A DNA stretch of 64,000 bases from Clostridium sp. CM027 (GTDB lineage Bacteria > Bacillota > Clostridia > Clostridiales > Clostridiaceae): NCBI RefSeq assembly GCF_024730565.1, contig NZ_CP077725.1:3614501-3678500 (forward strand). Direction: 5' to 3'. This document shows, in pieces, positions 17,540 to 27,091 of the stretch. Both the position numbers and the translations under genes were made by a program. How positions within the stretch are numbered: position 1 is the first letter of the stretch; every line of letters begins with the position of its first letter. The notes under the pieces are model-generated. The model was not told where the DNA came from and made no database searches. It was given only the letters and a program-made list of their open reading frames with translations.

Positions 17540-18457
17540 ATGTTAAATTTCTGTGTTAAAAGACTATTTTCAACTGTGATTACAATCTTCGTCGTTATCA
17601 CAATAACTTTTTTCTTAATGCGATTAATGCCTGGCGGACCATTTTCTGGTGAAAAAAAGCTTAATCCACAGGTTTTAGAGAATTTGAACAAGAAATTTGG
17701 TTTGGACAAACCTGTATTTAAACAATACACTATGTATCTAAAAAATCTTTCGCATGGGGACCTAGGTCCTTCAATGACATATGAAGGAAGAACAGTTAAT
17801 GAAATTATAGGATATTCTCTTCCGGTTTCTGCTAGATTAGGTGTGGTTTCTGTAGGGTTTGCTATGGTATTAGGTGTATATCTAGGAATAGTTGCAGCCC
17901 TCCATCAAGGAAAATGGCCGGATAAATTATGTATGTTTATTTCAACCATTGGAATTACGGTACCAAGTTTTGTAATTGCGACACTAATGATTTATGTATT
18001 CGCAATAAGGATGGGTATATTTCATGCCATAGGGCTTGAATCTCCTATGGATTATGTTCTTCCGTCAATTGCTCTTGGAGCATCTTCGATGGCCTTTGTT
18101 GCAAGACTTGGAAGGTCGGCTTTACTTGATGTTATAAGGACGGATTATATTAGAGTTGCAAGGGCTAAGGGACTTTCTAAAAATGCAGTTATATATAAAC
18201 ATGCTTTAAGAAACTCATTAATTCCTATTGTAACTTATATTGGACCACTTCTTGCTGCTGTTTTAACTGGTAGCTTTGTAATTGAAGGGCTGTTTGGTAT
18301 CCCAGGTATGGGCCGAGAATTCATTACAAGCATAACAAACAGAGATTACACCGTGATAATAGGTTTTGTAACTTTAGATGCTACCTTCTTAGTACTTTCT
18401 AATTTTGTTGTTGATATACTTTACGCAGTAATTGACCCAAGAATAAAAATTGAATAA
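17540..18457 (+). CDS. Oligopeptide ABC transporter permease OppB/DppB-like
   Basis: 305-residue membrane permease with six predicted helices and the conserved EAA loop (YIRVARAKGLSKNAVIYKHA, about residues 205-225). The N-terminus MLNFCVKRLFSTVITIFVV is typical of OppB. ATG 17540 is chosen because the G7 run at 17527-17533 is its ribosome site; the frame is open five codons further, through that site. First gene of the five-gene cluster BCDFA. With OppC it forms the channel for peptides, or possibly nickel or another small ligand. Confidence 0.93.
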   Translation: MLNFCVKRLFSTVITIFVVITITFFLMRLMPGGPFSGEKKLNPQVLENLNKKFGLDKPVFKQYTMYLKNLSHGDLGPSMTYEGRTVNEIIGYSLPVSARLGVVSVGFAMVLGVYLGIVAALHQGKWPDKLCMFISTIGITVPSFVIATLMIYVFAIRMGIFHAIGLESPMDYVLPSIALGASSMAFVARLGRSALLDVIRTDYIRVARAKGLSKNAVIYKHALRNSLIPIVTYIGPLLAAVLTGSFVIEGLFGIPGMGREFITSITNRDYTVIIGFVTLDATFLVLSNFVVDILYAVIDPRIKIE

Positions 18458-18473
18458 TAGGGGGTGCATAAAC

Positions 18474-19412
18474 ATGGAGATAAATAGTGAGTTATTTGAA
18501 AAAATACCAAATGACAAGAAAAAAATGAATGAGATAGTTAGACCAAGTGAAACTTATCTACAGGATGCTTGGAGAAGATTAAAACAAAACAAGCTTGCGA
18601 TGGGAGGATTAGTTTTTGTTATATTAATAACTATACTTGCTATAGTTGGCCCAATGTTATCAAAGTATAATTATTATTCTCAGAATTTTAGAATTGCAAA
18701 CCAAAACCCTAGTGCGACTCATTGGCTCGGTACTGATAAGTTTGGTCGCGACCAATTTGTAAGAATATTATATGGAGCAAGAATTTCACTTATCATTGCA
18801 TATGTTGCAAGTATATTAAATCTTGTTGTAGGAATTTTGTATGGTAGTATTGCAGGATATGCAGGTGGTATTGTTGATAATTTAATGATGAGGATTGTTG
18901 ATGTAATTTGGTCAGTACCTAGTATGATTTATGTTATTCTCTTGATGGTTATACTTACTAAACCAAATCATCCATCAGCCGATGGGGGTATGTTAAATAT
19001 TATAATTGCAATGGCAATATCCTTTTGGGTGGTAATGGCAAGAATAGTTCGTTCGCAAGTTATGGCACTAAAGGAACAGGAATTTGTCCTTGCTGCAAAG
19101 GTTTCAGGTGCGTCTAGCATGAGAATAATACTAAAACATCTTATTCCAAATAGTATGGGACCGATAATAGTAACAATGACAATGTCTGTACCGGGTGCTA
19201 TTTTTACAGAAGCTTTTCTTAGTTTTATAGGACTTGGAATTTCTGCACCTCAAGCATCATGGGGAAGCCTTGCGTCAGAAGCATTAGATGGATACCAACT
19301 TTACCCATTACAATTGTTTTTCCCGGCGATGGCAATATGTTTAACAATACTTGCATTTAATTTCCTTGGTGACGGCTTAAGAGATGCTCTAGATCCAAAG
19401 ATGAGAAAATAA
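18474..19412 (+). CDS. Oligopeptide ABC transporter permease OppC/DppC-like
   Basis: 312 residues. A soluble N-terminal stretch (EIVRPSETYLQDAWRRLKQN) leads to six membrane helices. OppC hallmarks are HWLGTDKFGRDQFVRILYGA and the EAA loop LAAKVSGASSMRIILKHLIP. ATG 18474 follows GGGGGTGCATAAAC; the frame extends eight codons upstream, overlapping oppB. Partner of the permease before it. Confidence 0.93.
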   Translation: MEINSELFEKIPNDKKKMNEIVRPSETYLQDAWRRLKQNKLAMGGLVFVILITILAIVGPMLSKYNYYSQNFRIANQNPSATHWLGTDKFGRDQFVRILYGARISLIIAYVASILNLVVGILYGSIAGYAGGIVDNLMMRIVDVIWSVPSMIYVILLMVILTKPNHPSADGGMLNIIIAMAISFWVVMARIVRSQVMALKEQEFVLAAKVSGASSMRIILKHLIPNSMGPIIVTMTMSVPGAIFTEAFLSFIGLGISAPQASWGSLASEALDGYQLYPLQLFFPAMAICLTILAFNFLGDGLRDALDPKMRK

Positions 19413-19426
19413 GTAAGGGGGGAATT

Positions 19427-20437
19427 ATGGAAAAATTACTTGAAATAAATAATTTAAAAACATCTTTTTTTACACATGTAGGAGAGGTGCAGGCTGTAGG
19501 TGGAGTATCCTTTTACTTAAATAAAGGTGAGGCTCTTGGAATAGTTGGAGAATCCGGAAGTGGAAAAAGCGTTACTATGATGTCACTTATGAGACTACTT
19601 GCTGATACAGGGAAAATAATAGATGGTGAAATGCTATTCCAAGGAAAAGATTTAGCAAAGATTTCCGAGAAAGAAATGGAAAAAATAAGAGGAAATGAAA
19701 TTGGAATGATATTTCAGGACCCCATGACTTCCCTAAATCCTGTATTCAACATAGGTAATCAAATAATGGAACCATTACTTAAACATAGAGGATTAAGTAA
19801 GCAAGAAGCTTTTGATAAGTCAGTGAAAATGCTTTCATTAGTTGGAATCCCAAGTCCTGAAAAAAGAATGAAACAATACCCTCATGAATTTTCTGGTGGT
19901 ATGAGACAACGTGCAATGATTGCTATGGCATTATGTTGTGAACCAAAATTGTTAATTGCAGATGAACCTACAACAGCCCTAGATGTTACTATACAGGCAC
20001 AAATTCTTGAACTTATGAAGGATATTAAAGAAAAATTAAACACTTCTATTATTCTTATAACGCATGATTTAGGCGTGGTTGCAGATGTTTGCGACAGAAT
20101 AAATGTTATGTACGGTGGATTAATTGCAGAGACGGGGTCTACTAAGGACTTATTTTATAATCCAAGGCATCCATATACTTGGGGGCTTTTAAATAGTATT
20201 CCAAATCCCCAAAGTACCATAAGGGAAAAACTGAAACCAATAGAGGGTCAACCGCCAGATTTGTTAAAACCTCCTGTGGGATGTCCATTTGCAGCTAGAT
20301 GTAATTATTCTATGAAGATTTGTGAAAAGCAAAGACCGCCATTATTTCAAATTAGTCCTGAGCATAATGCAGCTTGCTTTCTAAATCACCCTAGTGCACC
20401 TAAGGTAAAAGCACCTGTTGGAAGGGGGAGTTTATAA
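19427..20437 (+). CDS. Oligopeptide ABC transporter ATP-binding protein OppD/DppD-like
   Basis: 336-residue ATPase: Walker A GIVGESGSGKS, signature FSGGMRQR, Walker [14 protein letters not shown], switch ILITHDLGV. The C-terminal oligo_HPY extension (GCPFAARCNYSMKICEKQRP) has the cysteine cluster found in peptide transporters. Starts 14 bases after oppC with AAGGGGGGAATT. Its last bases overlap the next gene by one base (TAATG). Confidence 0.95.
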   Translation: MEKLLEINNLKTSFFTHVGEVQAVGGVSFYLNKGEALGIVGESGSGKSVTMMSLMRLLADTGKIIDGEMLFQGKDLAKISEKEMEKIRGNEIGMIFQDPMTSLNPVFNIGNQIMEPLLKHRGLSKQEAFDKSVKMLSLVGIPSPEKRMKQYPHEFSGGMRQRAMIAMALCCEPKLLIADEPTTALDVTIQAQILELMKDIKEKLNTSIILITHDLGVVADVCDRINVMYGGLIAETGSTKDLFYNPRHPYTWGLLNSIPNPQSTIREKLKPIEGQPPDLLKPPVGCPFAARCNYSMKICEKQRPPLFQISPEHNAACFLNHPSAPKVKAPVGRGSL

Positions 20438-21414
20438 TGAGTGTTGAAAAAGTATTAGTTGAAATAAAAGATTTGAAAAAATATTTTCCTGTTAAAAAGG
20501 GATTGTTTGGTACAGCTCATAGTTATGTAAAAGCAGTAGATGGTATTTCTTTTACGATCAATAAAGGTGAGACTTTAGGGCTTGTGGGAGAATCAGGCTG
20601 TGGTAAAACAACCTGTGGAAGAACAATAATAAAGCTATATGAACCAACTGGTGGACAAATAATATACGATGGACATGATTTATCAAAGTTAAGTCAAAAG
20701 CAGATGCTTCCTTATAGAAAAAAAATTCAAATGATATTCCAAGACCCCTATGCTTCGTTAAATTCAAGAATGACTGTTGGCGACATAGTTGGTGAATCAA
20801 TTGACATTCATGGTGTTTATAAAGGTAAGGATAGAATGGCAAGAATTCAAGAACTGTTAACAACGGTGGGATTAAACAGTGAACATTCTAGCAGATATCC
20901 ACATGAATTTTCTGGCGGTCAAAGACAAAGAATTGGTATAGCTAGGTCTATAGCAGTGCAACCAGAATTTATAATTTGTGATGAACCTATATCTGCACTT
21001 GATGTTTCCATACAAGCACAGATTATAAATATGCTCGAAGAGTTGCAAGAAAATATGGGATTAACATATCTTTTTATAGCTCATGATTTATCAATGGTTA
21101 AGCATATATCAAATAGAATTGGAGTTATGTATTTAGGTAAAATGGTTGAAATAGGTAAAAGTGATGAGGTATATAGCCTCCCAATGCATCCATATACTCA
21201 GGCGCTACTTTCGGCTATTCCAATACCGGACCCTGAAGGTGCAGCACTAAGAAAGAGGATTATGCTTGAGGGAGAAATACCATCACCTATAGATCCTCCA
21301 CCGGGATGTAGATTTAAAGGTAGATGTAAATATGCTAAGGCAATATGTTCAGAGGTAGACCCAGAGCTTAAAAATTTAGGGGCAGACCACTTTGTGGCTT
21401 GTCATTTATTTTAA
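20437..21414 (+). CDS. Oligopeptide ABC transporter ATP-binding protein OppF/DppF-like
   Basis: 325 residues. It has the OppF-type N-terminus ([20 protein letters not shown]), Walker [13 protein letters not shown], signature FSGGQRQR, Walker [13 protein letters not shown] and switch FIAHDLSMV, plus a C-terminal oligo_HPY cysteine cluster ([14 protein letters not shown]). It overlaps oppD by one base, implying coupled, near-equal expression of the two ATPases, which work as a heterodimer. Confidence 0.95.
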   Translation: MSVEKVLVEIKDLKKYFPVKKGLFGTAHSYVKAVDGISFTINKGETLGLVGESGCGKTTCGRTIIKLYEPTGGQIIYDGHDLSKLSQKQMLPYRKKIQMIFQDPYASLNSRMTVGDIVGESIDIHGVYKGKDRMARIQELLTTVGLNSEHSSRYPHEFSGGQRQRIGIARSIAVQPEFIICDEPISALDVSIQAQIINMLEELQENMGLTYLFIAHDLSMVKHISNRIGVMYLGKMVEIGKSDEVYSLPMHPYTQALLSAIPIPDPEGAALRKRIMLEGEIPSPIDPPPGCRFKGRCKYAKAICSEVDPELKNLGADHFVACHLF

Positions 21415-21509
21415 ATGGTATAAAAATTTTGTTTAGCGAATATATTATTGAGTATAATTCGATGCTTTGCAACGAATAGTTATATATATAACAGGGGGGA
21501 ATAATAAAA

Positions 21510-23198
21510 ATGAATAAATCAACAAAGATTAGTGCAACTTTGCTTGCGGTAACCTTAGGGGTATCATTGCTATCGGGCTGTGGCACTAAAGCGGCACCAG
21601 AGGCTAATGGCAAGGTGCCGCAGGTAATAACTTTCAATTTAGGTGCAGAACCTAAGACTATCGATCCAGCATTAAGTCAGGCAAGTGACAGTGCAGATGT
21701 TATCGGAAATGCTTTTGAGGGTTTGATGAGATTGGATGATAAAGATAAACCAATTCCAGGTATGGCTGACAGGTATGAAATGTCAAAAGATGGTTTGACT
21801 TATACGTTTCATATTAGAAGTGGCGCTCAATGGTCAGATGGCAAACCAGTTGTTGCTGGTGATTTCGAATATGCGTGGAAAAGAGTTTTAAAGCCTGCAA
21901 CTGCTTCTGTATATTCTTATCAACTTTTTTACTTGAAGAATGCCCAAGGGTATAATGAAAGCGAACTTGCAGCTGACAAGAAAACAGCTGGTGTAAAATC
22001 AGCAACTGTTGATGAAGTCGGAGTTAAGGCTAAAGATGATTCAACTCTTGTAGTTACCCTCGAAAACCCAACTGCTTACTTCTTATCACTTATGGCTTTC
22101 GAAACATATATGCCGATTAGAAAAGATGTAGCAGATAAAGATGCTTCTTGGGCAACCAAACCTGCAACTTATATTACTAATGGTGCATTTAAAATGAAAG
22201 AATGGAAACCTAAGGATGTTTTGACTTTTGTAAAAAACGACAAATATTGGGATGTTAAAAATATTAAACTTGATACTCTTAACTATAAAATGTTAGAGGA
22301 TCAAACAGCAGCACTTTCAGCATATAAAGCCGGTCAAATGGATCTCATTAAAGACCCACCACAATCAGAAATTCCTGCGCTTGTAGCAGATGGTAGTTGC
22401 AAAATCACTCCTAATTATGCAACTTACTACTATGTGCTAAATCTTACAGCAGAGGCGGTTAAGATAAATCCAGAGGCTGCTAAGGCTATACAAAACCCTA
22501 AAGTAAGAAAAGCATTATCGCTTGCCCTTAACAGAAAAGACATAGTTGATAACGTTAGTAAAGGTGGGCAAACCCCAGCAACGTCATTTGTTCCAAAAGG
22601 GAGTCTAGAACCAAATGGTAAGGATTTTGCAAATAAAGCTTACTACCCAGCGGAGGGAGATATAGCTCAAGCTAAAAAATTACTAGCTGAAGCAGGGTAT
22701 CCCGATGGAAAAGGATTCCCTAAAATAACTTTACTCTATAACACCCTTGCGGGACACCAAAATATAGCTGCTGCAGTTCAAGATATGTGGAAAACAAATC
22801 TTGGAGTAAATATAGAACTTAAGAACCAAGAATGGAAGGTATTCATACAAACAAGAAATACTAAGCAATATATTCTTGCAAGAAATGGCTGGAATGCAGA
22901 CTACACAGATCCAATGACATTCCTTGATTTATTTACAACAAGTTCAGGAAATAATGACGCTGGATACAGTAATCCAGCATATGATGCAAAAATAATAGCT
23001 GCAAAAAAGGAATTAGATCCAGCTAAGAGAATGGCTATTTTGCATGAAGCAGAAGACATTATTATGAACAATGATGTTGTAATTCCTATTTATGGGTATA
23101 CAAATACAATGGTTTCAAAACCAAATATTATGGGAGTTCGTACATCAGCTTTAGGAAAACATTGGTTCCAAAAAGCCTACGTAACTGCTGCTAAATAA
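21510..23198 (+). CDS. Oligopeptide-binding lipoprotein, SBP_bac_5 (OppA-like)
   Basis: 562 residues with signal peptide and lipobox (LLAVTLGVSLLSGCGTKAAP). It is a peptide-binding protein of cluster C (NLGAEPKTIDPALSQASDSA, DGLTYTFHIRSGAQWSDGKP, LARNGWNADYTDPMTFLDLF), much like OppA, which delivers oligopeptides to the permease. The ribosome site is AGGGGGGAATAATAAA. About 95 bases separate it from oppF. Placing the binding protein last, followed by a terminator, is unusual but occurs. Confidence 0.94.
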   Translation: MNKSTKISATLLAVTLGVSLLSGCGTKAAPEANGKVPQVITFNLGAEPKTIDPALSQASDSADVIGNAFEGLMRLDDKDKPIPGMADRYEMSKDGLTYTFHIRSGAQWSDGKPVVAGDFEYAWKRVLKPATASVYSYQLFYLKNAQGYNESELAADKKTAGVKSATVDEVGVKAKDDSTLVVTLENPTAYFLSLMAFETYMPIRKDVADKDASWATKPATYITNGAFKMKEWKPKDVLTFVKNDKYWDVKNIKLDTLNYKMLEDQTAALSAYKAGQMDLIKDPPQSEIPALVADGSCKITPNYATYYYVLNLTAEAVKINPEAAKAIQNPKVRKALSLALNRKDIVDNVSKGGQTPATSFVPKGSLEPNGKDFANKAYYPAEGDIAQAKKLLAEAGYPDGKGFPKITLLYNTLAGHQNIAAAVQDMWKTNLGVNIELKNQEWKVFIQTRNTKQYILARNGWNADYTDPMTFLDLFTTSSGNNDAGYSNPAYDAKIIAAKKELDPAKRMAILHEAEDIIMNNDVVIPIYGYTNTMVSKPNIMGVRTSALGKHWFQKAYVTAAK

Positions 23199-23218
23199 CA
23201 TAAAATAGCAAAATAATA

Positions 23219-23267
23219 AAATGCCCTATAGAATAGATAAAAGTCTATGCTGTAGGGCATTTTTATG
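23219..23267 (+). terminator. Terminator of the first opp operon
   Basis: AAATGCCCTA arm pairs with TGTAGGGCATTTTT; the inner stem TAGAATAGA/TCTATGCT is imperfect. A T-run follows. Confidence 0.85.
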
Positions 23268-23282
23268 AAAATAAAAGAGGTG

Positions 23283-23317
23283 GGTTAACAGATCTAATGG
23301 GGGAATAGATGTTAACC
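23283..23317 (+). other. Hairpin of unknown role upstream of folC
   Basis: GGTTAACAGATCTA and TAGATGTTAACC can pair around ATGGGGGAA with a two-base bulge. There is no T-run, so it is not a terminator. The spacer 23199-23521 otherwise shows no recognisable element. Confidence 0.35.
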
Positions 23318-23521
23318 GTCTCTAATGTTTTCTCAGGTATTAGTAGGCAGTATCTATACATAAAATAATTCCTAAAAAGAATTACTTAGAATATTTTATT
23401 TGAGTAATGATTAAAGTGTTACAAATTTTTTAGATTTTTTATAAAAAAGGTTGTTAACTGCCACTAAGTTGGTATAAAATTTAACCGGACATAGTTATTT
23501 ATTTTGAAAGGAAGGATAAGC

Positions 23522-24874
23522 ATGAATTATGATGAATCTATAGCTTACATAAAAAATACAGCAAAGTTTGGTAGCAAACTTGGGCTTGAGAGAACTGAAA
23601 AAATATTAGAACTTTTAGGAAACCCGCATAAAAAATTAAAGTGTATACATATTGCAGGAACTAATGGGAAAGGTTCAACTACTGCTATGGTTACTACGAT
23701 TTTGGTCGAAGCTGGATATAAAGTAGGCTCATATACTTCGCCATTTATTGAAGAGTTTGAAGAAAGAATGCAAATAAATAATAAAAACATCTCTAAAGGA
23801 GATTTAAGTGATGTTGTAACAGAGGTTTCTAAAGCGGTAGAAAAGGTAGTGGAACTAGGATATAGTAATCCAACAGAGTTTGAAATCATTACCTGCGCGG
23901 GTTTTTTATATTTTTATAAAAACAATATAGATTTTGCAGTGGTTGAAGTAGGGATAGGTGGAAGGCTTGACTCAACAAATGTAATTACACCTATTTTAAG
24001 TATTATTGCATCTATTAGTTTGGACCATACGCTAATACTCGGAGATACTATCGCTAAAATTGCTTGTGAAAAAGCAGGTATTATTAAAGAGGGGATTCCC
24101 GTAGTTATGTTTCCGCAACAAAAACAAAGCGAAGAAGTAATAGAAAGAATATGTAGAGAAAAAAAATGCAAATTAATAAAAGTATCACAGGATTCAGCGG
24201 TATATTTAGGGAAGGGAAATTTACAATATAGTGCAGTGGATTCAATGGAAGAAACAATGTGTGCTAGTAATAATGCTATAACTCAAAAATTGAAAGTGCA
24301 AACTTCAAATAATGATTATACTATTGATTTATCACTTTTAGGAAAACATCAATTACTAAACTGTTCTGTAGCGGTTCATGCTATAGAGGAGCTTATAGAG
24401 CAAGGCGCAATGATTAATAGAGATCATATAATAACAGGGCTTGGGAGTGTAGTGTGGCCAGCAAGGCTTGAGGTGATGCATAAAAAGCCTTTAGTAGTTA
24501 TAGATGGTGCACACAATATAGATGGTATAGAAAAACTTACGCAGAGTATTGATATGTACTTTAACTACAAAAAAATCATATTAATTTTAGGAATCCTTGC
24601 GGATAAGCAAGTGGAAGAGATGATAAAAACTATAGTTCCAAAGGTGAGTAGAGTTATTACTGTTACCCCCCATAGCGATAGGGCAGAACTCTGCGAAGAA
24701 TTAAAAATCCAAGTAGAAAAATATACTATGAGTTGCGAGGCAATTGAAGATTATGAGGATGCATATAAAAAAGCTTTGAGCTACTGCGATGAAGATGATT
24801 TACTGTTAGTGTCAGGTTCTTTATACATGGTGGGAGATATGAGAAAAATAATACGAAATGTTCACAGCTATTAA
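23522..24874 (+). CDS. folC: Folylpolyglutamate synthase / dihydrofolate synthase
   Basis: 450-residue Mur-ligase-family enzyme that adds glutamate to dihydropteroate and to folates. P-loop HIAGTNGKGSTTAMVT (about residues 41-56), the SLDHTLILGDTIAKIACEKA lysine/histidine motif, and the C-terminal VVIDGAHNIDGIEKL glutamate-ligase domain are all present. ATG 23522 follows GAAAGGAAGGATAAGC; the open frame six codons further contains that ribosome site. Single gene, followed by a repeat and a terminator. Confidence 0.95.
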   Translation: MNYDESIAYIKNTAKFGSKLGLERTEKILELLGNPHKKLKCIHIAGTNGKGSTTAMVTTILVEAGYKVGSYTSPFIEEFEERMQINNKNISKGDLSDVVTEVSKAVEKVVELGYSNPTEFEIITCAGFLYFYKNNIDFAVVEVGIGGRLDSTNVITPILSIIASISLDHTLILGDTIAKIACEKAGIIKEGIPVVMFPQQKQSEEVIERICREKKCKLIKVSQDSAVYLGKGNLQYSAVDSMEETMCASNNAITQKLKVQTSNNDYTIDLSLLGKHQLLNCSVAVHAIEELIEQGAMINRDHIITGLGSVVWPARLEVMHKKPLVVIDGAHNIDGIEKLTQSIDMYFNYKKIILILGILADKQVEEMIKTIVPKVSRVITVTPHSDRAELCEELKIQVEKYTMSCEAIEDYEDAYKKALSYCDEDDLLLVSGSLYMVGDMRKIIRNVHSY

Positions 24875-24881
24875 TAGTATT

Positions 24882-24913
24882 AAATCATCTCCTGCGGAGC
24901 TGAAATGTCGTTA
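24882..24913 (+). repeat. Modular dispersed repeat, family B (copy 2, short form)
   Basis: AAATCATC-TCCTGCGGAGCTG followed directly by AAATGTCGTTA. It equals the first and last boxes of the long copy at 31090-31220 with the whole middle missing. Confidence 0.7.
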
Positions 24914-24923
24914 AAAATAAATT

Positions 24924-24957
24924 GACACATATTACTAGATAATATGTGTCTTTTTTT
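24924..24957 (+). terminator. Bidirectional terminator between folC and the TSCPD gene
   Basis: Perfect 11-bp stem GACACATATTA/TAATATGTGTC, five-base loop, then T7. The facing genes converge here. Confidence 0.88.
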
Positions 24958-24963
24958 ATTTGG

Positions 24964-25212
24964 TTAAGCTTTTGCAACTAATTCTTCCAGTGCCAAAGCT
25001 AATTGGTCTGGGCAAGAAGTGCTTTTACCACCACAGTTAATACCCTTAAGTTTTTTTATAACTTCGGAAACTTCCATACCTTTTACTAAGGTTGAAATTC
25101 CACTTAAATTTCCAGCGCATCCTCCTGTGAAAACAACATTTGTTATTTTATCGTCAACGACTTCAAAAGTTATTTTTTTTGAACAAACGCCTTTTGGATC
25201 ATAACTATACAT
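24964..25212 (-). CDS. TSCPD-domain protein (TIGR03905 family)
   Basis: 82 residues, almost wholly one TSCPD domain: GVCSKKITFEVVDDKITNVV, FTGGCAGNLSGISTLVKGM, then GINCGGKSTSCPDQLALALE. The four conserved cysteines could bind metal. The domain is shared with the end of some ribonucleotide reductases and vitamin B12-related proteins; the stand-alone clostridial form has no proven role. Start ATG 25212 after GGACGGAGGAGTAAATT. Confidence 0.85.
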   Translation of the reverse strand: MYSYDPKGVCSKKITFEVVDDKITNVVFTGGCAGNLSGISTLVKGMEVSEVIKKLKGINCGGKSTSCPDQLALALEELVAKA

Positions 25213-25361
25213 AATTTACTCCTCCGTCCTTTGTAATATTAATAATTACAATAGTTATTATATACTATTAAGTATCCTCATTTCAAGAATTTAATTTTAA
25301 TGAAAACAATGTTAGCATATTAGCGCTATTTTCATATTATGGTTATGGGGAGGTGAGGGAT

Positions 25362-26243
25362 TTGAGAAAGTTATATGTGTGTAGTACTTCAGCAGATTGC
25401 ATATCAAAAGTTAACTTGGATTTGTTTATAGAAGAAGAAAAAATATATTTGGATAAAAAAAATCTCAAAAGAATTGGTCCTCATGGTATATATATATATA
25501 AAAACAAGATATTAACAGCTAATAGTTATGATAATAGTATTTCTATGGTTGATATTGATAATAATGAAACAGAAAGTTATTTTATAGGTATGCATTGTAA
25601 TGATTTATCAGTTTATGATAATAGGGCATATGTTATTTGTGGAGATTCTGATGATATAATAGTTTTTGATTTAGACAAAAAAACAATTGTAGAAGTAATT
25701 CCATGTGGTAACTCACCACATAGTATTTATCTTTGTAAAAGAAAGAACCTTATTATAGTGGCAAATATGAATAGTGACAGCATAACAATAATAGATTGTG
25801 CTCAGAATACAAATATTAAAAATATTAGGGTGGGGGCATATCCTACTAAAGCTCTAATTACCCCGGATGGAAATTATATTTTAGTTTGCGAGAGCAATAT
25901 AGGTATGGACAATAAGGGAAGTATAAGCATTATTTCATTAAAAAACTATAACGTATTATACAAGATACCTGTTGGTAATTCGCCTGTGGACATGTATTGT
26001 AATGAAAAATACTGTTATGTATCAAATTTTGGAGATGGCACGGTGAGTATATTAGACATAAATAATTACAAAGAGATAAAAAAAATTAAAATTGGGGGTA
26101 TGCCTCGGGGAATACTCGAAGATGAAAAATATTTGTATGTAGGTGATAATTATAACAATTTGCTTATTAGAATTGATAAAATTACTGAAAATAAAAAAGC
26201 CATCTCTATTGGCGGAGAGCCCACAGGTATGGCACTTTTATAA
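25362..26243 (+). CDS. YncE-like beta-propeller protein
   Basis: 293 residues with six to seven repeats of about 40 residues (NSYDNSISMVDIDNNETESY, NMNSDSITIIDCAQNTNIKN, NFGDGTVSILDINNYKEIKK), the pattern of a YVTN/lactonase-type beta-propeller. No signal peptide is visible, so it is probably cytoplasmic. Ligand or partner unknown. TTG 25362 sits five bases after GGGGAGGTGA; the frame also opens at GTG 25353, which overlaps that site. Confidence 0.8.
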   Translation: MRKLYVCSTSADCISKVNLDLFIEEEKIYLDKKNLKRIGPHGIYIYKNKILTANSYDNSISMVDIDNNETESYFIGMHCNDLSVYDNRAYVICGDSDDIIVFDLDKKTIVEVIPCGNSPHSIYLCKRKNLIIVANMNSDSITIIDCAQNTNIKNIRVGAYPTKALITPDGNYILVCESNIGMDNKGSISIISLKNYNVLYKIPVGNSPVDMYCNEKYCYVSNFGDGTVSILDINNYKEIKKIKIGGMPRGILEDEKYLYVGDNYNNLLIRIDKITENKKAISIGGEPTGMALL

Positions 26244-26269
26244 AAATCAGCTTCTATAGAAGATTAAGA

Positions 26270-26797
26270 TTAATCATCTATGAGAAGATTAATTATTTTA
26301 GCATAAAGTTCAGAAGGGTTTTTTCTCCATTTACTGCATAAATTTCGTGCTTGCTTGTTCGACGCAACACTAAGTTTAATATCTATAAGTGTAAAATTAT
26401 CTTCTGAAGCGGTTAGGTTAACTAAATAATTATTATTGTTTTCTATTGTGTAATCAGCACTAACCGTGAGTGCTTTTTTGATGTTTTCAATATGAACTTT
26501 CAAATAGCTATCAATAAGTTGTATCTTGCTTTCAGAAATTCTTCCTTTAAATAAAGATAGAACATTGTCACCTTTTTGCGAAATGACTAATCTATGCTTA
26601 CCTTTCTGATCAGTATGCTTAAGTAGGTTAGATGCAATAAGTTCAGTAATATATTGTTGCAAAGTAAAATAATTTATAAAATTATTCTCTAAAATAATTT
26701 GCGTTATTTGAATATTAGAAATAGGGAGCTTTATTTTATAAAATATATAAAGTAAAAGAAGCTTATTTTCAGCTAAGTCTAAAGCATCCTCAAACAT
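26270..26797 (-). CDS. DUF4364 family protein (predicted winged-helix regulator)
   Basis: 175 residues. The N-terminal half is a winged-helix-like fold (ENKLLLLYIFYKIKLPISN, YFTLQQYITELIASNLLKHT, RLVISQKGDNVLSLF). The rest is a helical linker and beta-rich C-terminus typical of DUF4364, a clostridial family related to PadR-type folds. Start ATG 26797 after AAGGAGGAACAGAT. No targets are evident. Confidence 0.85.
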   Translation of the reverse strand: MFEDALDLAENKLLLLYIFYKIKLPISNIQITQIILENNFINYFTLQQYITELIASNLLKHTDQKGKHRLVISQKGDNVLSLFKGRISESKIQLIDSYLKVHIENIKKALTVSADYTIENNNNYLVNLTASEDNFTLIDIKLSVASNKQARNLCSKWRKNPSELYAKIINLLIDD

Positions 26798-26884
26798 ATC
26801 TGTTCCTCCTTGTAGTCTGCTTAATATAAAACAATAATGAACGGTATCATTTCATGTAAAATTAACTATAAACATTATAACATA

Positions 26885-26912
26885 AAAAGCACCGAAATGA
26901 ATCGGTGCTTTT
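26885..26912. terminator. Terminator-like hairpin between divergent genes
   Basis: AAAAGCACCGA/TCGGTGCTTTT stem with a six-base loop and A/T runs on both sides. Both neighbouring genes are transcribed away from it, so no obvious transcript ends here. Confidence 0.6.
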
Positions 26913-27091
26913 AATTTTAATACTATATAATGGTTTATCTGAATTTTCAAAAGAAATAAACTTTATAAATTAAATTATACACATATATATTAACTTATAG
27001 AATATAAATTTAAAGTATAAATGTGCGAGGAGACGATAGGGGATATCTATTACTTTGGCACAAAGCGATTATAAGGAGGATATAAGAGGAT

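Noticed and set aside
27001-27080. Possible cyclic-di-GMP or other riboswitch before the deacetylase gene
   Set aside because: Short complementary stretches (CTTT/AAAG, ATAG/CTAT) exist, but none of the conserved cores of known classes is present.
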